Positions 58,176 through 64,000 of a DNA stretch of 64,000 bases are shown here, in pieces (the stretch's first letter is position 1; each line of letters starts with the position of its first letter). This DNA is from Molossus alvarezi (lineage: Eukaryota; Chordata; Mammalia; Chiroptera; Molossidae), in contig CM073905.1 in assembly GCA_037176705.1 (NCBI GenBank), positions 31,032,986 to 31,096,985 of the forward strand, given 5' to 3'. The position numbers and the translations under genes were made by a program. The notes under the pieces were generated by a model that was not told the DNA's origin, did not search any database, and saw only the letters and a list, made by a program, of their open reading frames with translations.

Positions 58176-59060
58176 GATTCTCTTTTGTTTTTCTCTGTCT
58201 ATATTAGGTAGATCTGCTACATCTACCAGTCTTGACAGGTGGCCTTGTGTAGGGGATGTCCTGTGAGACCCAGTGGTGCACTCTCCCTGTTCACCTGAGT
58301 CTGTTGCTCCAAGCTTGTCCCCTGTGTGGGTTTTGTGTGCCCTTATGTTGTAGTTAAGCCTTGGTTGCTGTTGGCACGTCAGTGGATGGGACTGGCTATG
58401 AGGGCTGGCTGTGACTACAGCGGACAAACTGTTGTACGGGACAACCCCTCAGAGGGTTGCTTTAGTGGGCCTTCGGTGCCAGCCAAGTCCACCTTTTGGT
58501 GTGTCATTTTTGGAGCTGTTTGGGTGGCAAACTGGTGTGGTCTGAGGCTGGGTGGGTCAGTTCTGGAACCTCATAAAAAGGGCTTGGGGGCAGGCCAACA
58601 CCAGCTATTTGTGCCCAGCTTGGAGCTGCCTGGTGAGTGCTATACGGTGATCTGACGCCGGCTGCCAGTTGTGCTGCTTGGTGGTGCTTGGGAGAGGCTG
58701 TGCTGCCAACTGAGCTGGCTGCCATGAGGGCCAGGCTTGGGACCCTTTGGTGGGCACCACGATGTGAGCCGAGCCAGCTACCCCTGTGCTGGGTTTGTGG
58801 CCACTCAGTTGAAGCTATGCTCTAAGCCAATACTTAACATTAGGCTTGGGCCACCTGAGGGGAGTTACAGCGCTCATTGAGATGGTCGCCACTTGTGCCC
58901 AGCTTGGGGCTTCTCAGCAAGAGGTATAGGGCATGTTGAGGCCAACCACTGCTTGTGTGGGGTTTGTGGACCTTGGAGGGATTCTAGGGAGGTCCACGGT
59001 GAGAGCCCAGGAGGGCTGCTTGTGAGGAAAAGCTGTTGGAAGTGGCTCAAGCCAAGCACT
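58176..59060 (-). mobile_element. L1 5'-UTR remnant, antisense
   Basis: Continues upstream of ORF1: GGTGGCCTTGTGTAGGGGAT, GTCCTGTGAGACCCAGTGGT, CCTTGGTTGCTGTTGGCACG, GGCTGTGACTACAGCGGAC. GC-richer than the L1 body, as expected for an L1 promoter region. Confidence 0.7.
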
Positions 59061-59264
59061 TGAATTGGGTGGGGTGGGATGTCAGGGAATCAAGGGGGTG
59101 GGAGGGGGTGGTTAGCAGGTGTTAGCCAGGTCAACGAAGACTCGGATACTGCATGTGCCAGAGCCTGCACCTGCCACCTGGGTCAGGGAGGGCTCATCAA
59201 AGGAGCAGCGGCACCGGCCCCCCTTCCCTCCTGGGAGAGAGGCGCCCTGACCCAAATAAATAAA

Positions 59265-61707
<2,443 letters not shown>

Positions 61708-62062
61708 GTTTCAGGTGTACAACACAGTGATTAGACGTTTATATAATTTCTGAAGTGATTCCTCAGATAAGTCTGGTACCCATCTGACGCTGTACCTGGT
61801 TATTAAAACATTATTGACTATGTTCCCTGTGCTGTACTTTACATTCCCATGACTGCTTCTTTCCTTGGAAATTCATATTTAATCCCTTCCCCCTTTTCAC
61901 CCAGCTCTCAACTTCCCTCCGATCTGACGGCCATCAGTCGGTCTGTTCTGTGTATCCATGAGGCTGTTTTGTTTATAGGTTCCATTTTGTTTTGTAGGTT
62001 CCAGATCTAAGGGAAGTCACATGGCATGTGTCTGTGTCGGTCTGATGTGTTTCTCTTCAGAT
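61708..62062 (-). mobile_element. L1 3'-UTR fragment, antisense
   Basis: TTTCAGGTGTACAACACAGT, GATTAGACGTTTATATAATT, CCTGTGCTGTACTTTACATT: same 3' UTR family as 55290-55560, opposite in direction to the L1 that precedes it. Confidence 0.82.
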
Positions 62063-62403
62063 ATGACGATGCCAAGCCCCTTTCTCAGCTCGGAAAGAGC
62101 CGTCTCCGGGAGCGGGAGAGGAGCTGATCTCTTAGGGGCTGAAGAAGGAGAGAAAACCTGAGTCACAACTGCCCCGGCCCAGGAGCAGTTATCAGTATCA
62201 TTGCTAAGGGGGAGCAGAACTCAGGGCCCCAGAGGAACGGAAGCCCTTTCCCGGCTCAGTTTGCCTGGGGGGAGGGGGGTGGGATGGATGGAAGAGGGGG
62301 CAGCCATGAGGCAGAACAGCTCCAACCTCCCTCTGGTTGCTTTGAGTTCAGCGGACGGTGGTGTCTCCTCTCTCTCACTGTCTCCTCTCCTCTTGCTTCC
62401 CAG

Positions 62404-62473
62404 TCTCATCAGACCAGATCGAGCAGCTCCACCGGAGGTTTAAGCAGCTGAGCGGAGACCAGCCCACCATTCG
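62404..62473 (+). CDS. TESC: TESC (tescalcin) coding exon 2
   Basis: A 70-nt exon encoding (with the T from exon 1) [23 protein letters not shown] and the first two bases of an Arg codon. The acceptor is TTGCTTCCCAG and the donor CATTCG|GTAAGA at 62474. The helix [14 protein letters not shown] is the entering helix of the first (degenerate) EF-hand-like region of CHP-family proteins. It agrees with the human protein at every residue I can recall. The remaining exons lie beyond the window. Confidence 0.95.
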
Positions 62474-64000
62474 GTAAGACTGGCCGCTGGGGCTGGGCTG
62501 GGCAGGTCCGTGGCTCGTGGGGGATTTCCTTCCGCCGCCTTCTTTCCGTGAGCGCAGGGTGACTCTGGAAGAGCCCCTGGGCTGCCCATCTCCCATGGTG
62601 TCCATTCCCGTGGTCCCTTCTCGATAAGATGTTCTCCACTAGGAGGGGGAGAGCCACACCTGCTTCTATCAGGATCAGAAAATTGTATCTTGAGTAAAGA
62701 CAGGGGGCAGGTTGAAGAGCTGGCCAGCCACCCCCACCTCACCCCTCAAATACGTCGCGCCCCTGGGCTCCCGTGCTTGGAATCGAGGACGTGGTCAAGG
62801 CCAGGCTCCTTGTCAGGCGCGGCCAGGTCTGGGGCTCAGGCGTCACGAGGCCCCTCTCTGATGTTCCCTCGGGTTGTTAGTTCTGACCTCAGTTAGGTTG
62901 CAGGTGGCAGCCTCAGCTTTGTGTCTGGGCAGCTGCCGTCCTACGTGGCATTTTTGACTCTCGCCTTTTAGAAGCTGTGCAGGTGTTTTGCGAGGACAAA
63001 AGGAACCGTAGGGGAGTGAGTTTAGTCTCACCTGGAGGTTGGGACTTTCGGAATGAGTGTAAGGAGAGGCCTGGTGAACAGGTTGACCCGCGTGGGTGAG
63101 GAAGGTCCAAGCTGAACCACAGCCAAGCAGTTTCCGACGTGCAATGAATCCCGTTCTACCAGAAACTTCTGACAGGGTGCTCCCTAAATTAATCATCCAG
63201 GGCCTTCAGGTGACAGGGCTGGGACTTCTAGACCACACCTTTTAGTAATCCAGAGAAACTTCTTAGTATGCAGACTTTGGTTTCACTAAGCTTTATGGAA
63301 ACTGAGAGGTCAATATCTGAGTTCTCTTGTTCTCCAAACAAAGGCATGTGGTTGACCCAGGGGGCTGCATCTCAAAGCCTCGGTCCGCAGAGCTTGGATG
63401 CTGGTGGTCCCCGGTCCCGTGGCCCCCCGGCTCAATTTGATTGTATCCAAGGCCGATGTAAAGACACTCAGGACTTGCCCCTCTGATCCCATACTTCTCA
63501 CTCAGCCCAGTGGAGAGAGCTGAGCCCCCTCCCCCGAGAGGTCACCTGTTTCTCACTGGCTCCGATGGGGTCACATGACCAAACACAATGGCTTGGGGCA
63601 GAAATGCAAACTGGTTTTCCCCCAGAGCTGTGAGGGATGGGGCGGGGTCACCAGCCAGGGGCAGGAGGGTGGGAAGGGGAGAGTGGGTTTCCCAGGCCAA
63701 GGTCAGCCTCCTGTGGCCATGGGCTGAGGGGTGGGTGCACGGTGGTAACAGTTCAGCTGGGCGCCTTGAGGTCTGGTGACATCTTTGTGCCCTGGATATC
63801 GGACATGGAAGTGTCAGGGCCCCTTCCTCGAGATAACTTTCTGGCAACTTCACCCCCAGTCCTGTAACAAACCACTTTGGGGTTCTCGCTGTTATGGGTC
63901 TGGGGGTCGGAGGTCTTGGCTGGTAAGAGGCTTCGGGTCCAAATTCTACATGGTTACTTTTTCAGCCTGGGGAAGCACGTCGTGTTGGACTCTTCTGTCT
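62474..64000 (+). other. TESC: TESC intron 2, 5' part
   Basis: Follows the GTAAGA donor. No further exon, repeat or RNA gene recognised. ORFs on both strands have no recognisable protein similarity. Confidence 0.8.

Overview
The window is mammalian nuclear DNA, most likely from a bat. The main evidence is about ten copies of a tRNA-headed SINE of the bat VES type, several with clean target-site duplications, plus a hAT element that looks like the SPIN ('Space Invaders') family, known from vespertilionid bats among few mammals. Prokaryotic features are absent. Only about 0.5 kb of the 64 kb is protein coding that I can support.

Layout. Positions 1-11590 hold the 3' end of FBXO21 on the + strand: the penultimate exon (492-649, YccV/HspQ-like domain), an 8.3 kb intron, the last coding exon (8939-9126) and a 2.4 kb 3' UTR with a 49-bp tandem repeat and two AATAAA signals. 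Positions 11590-36100 are an intergenic spacer built from old repeats (L1, L2, MIR, MER5A, MaLR LTRs) and younger bat SINEs, with a few CTCF-like motifs. Positions 36100-64000 hold the 5' end of TESC (tescalcin), also on +: a CpG-island promoter with a TATA-like box, exon 1 (ATG at 36405), a 25.9 kb first intron and exon 2 (62404-62473). The order and shared direction FBXO21 -> TESC matches human 12q24.22, as I recall it.

TESC intron 1 contains the most striking structure: a GC-rich minisatellite of about 4 kb with a 59-bp core unit (about 47460-51510). It has no stops over long spans and creates a false 1065-codon ORF. Downstream, 55240-62060 is a nest of broken L1 elements in both orientations, with SINEs inserted into them and one segment that looks like a twin-priming inversion.

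FBXO21 encodes a ubiquitin-ligase substrate receptor and TESC an EF-hand calcium sensor. They are neighbours but nothing in the sequence ties their functions together. I looked for an undescribed system and found none I can support. The interesting signals are repeat biology (frame-open minisatellite, UTR repeat, horizontally acquired transposon, L1 rearrangements) and one residue difference in TESC exon 1.
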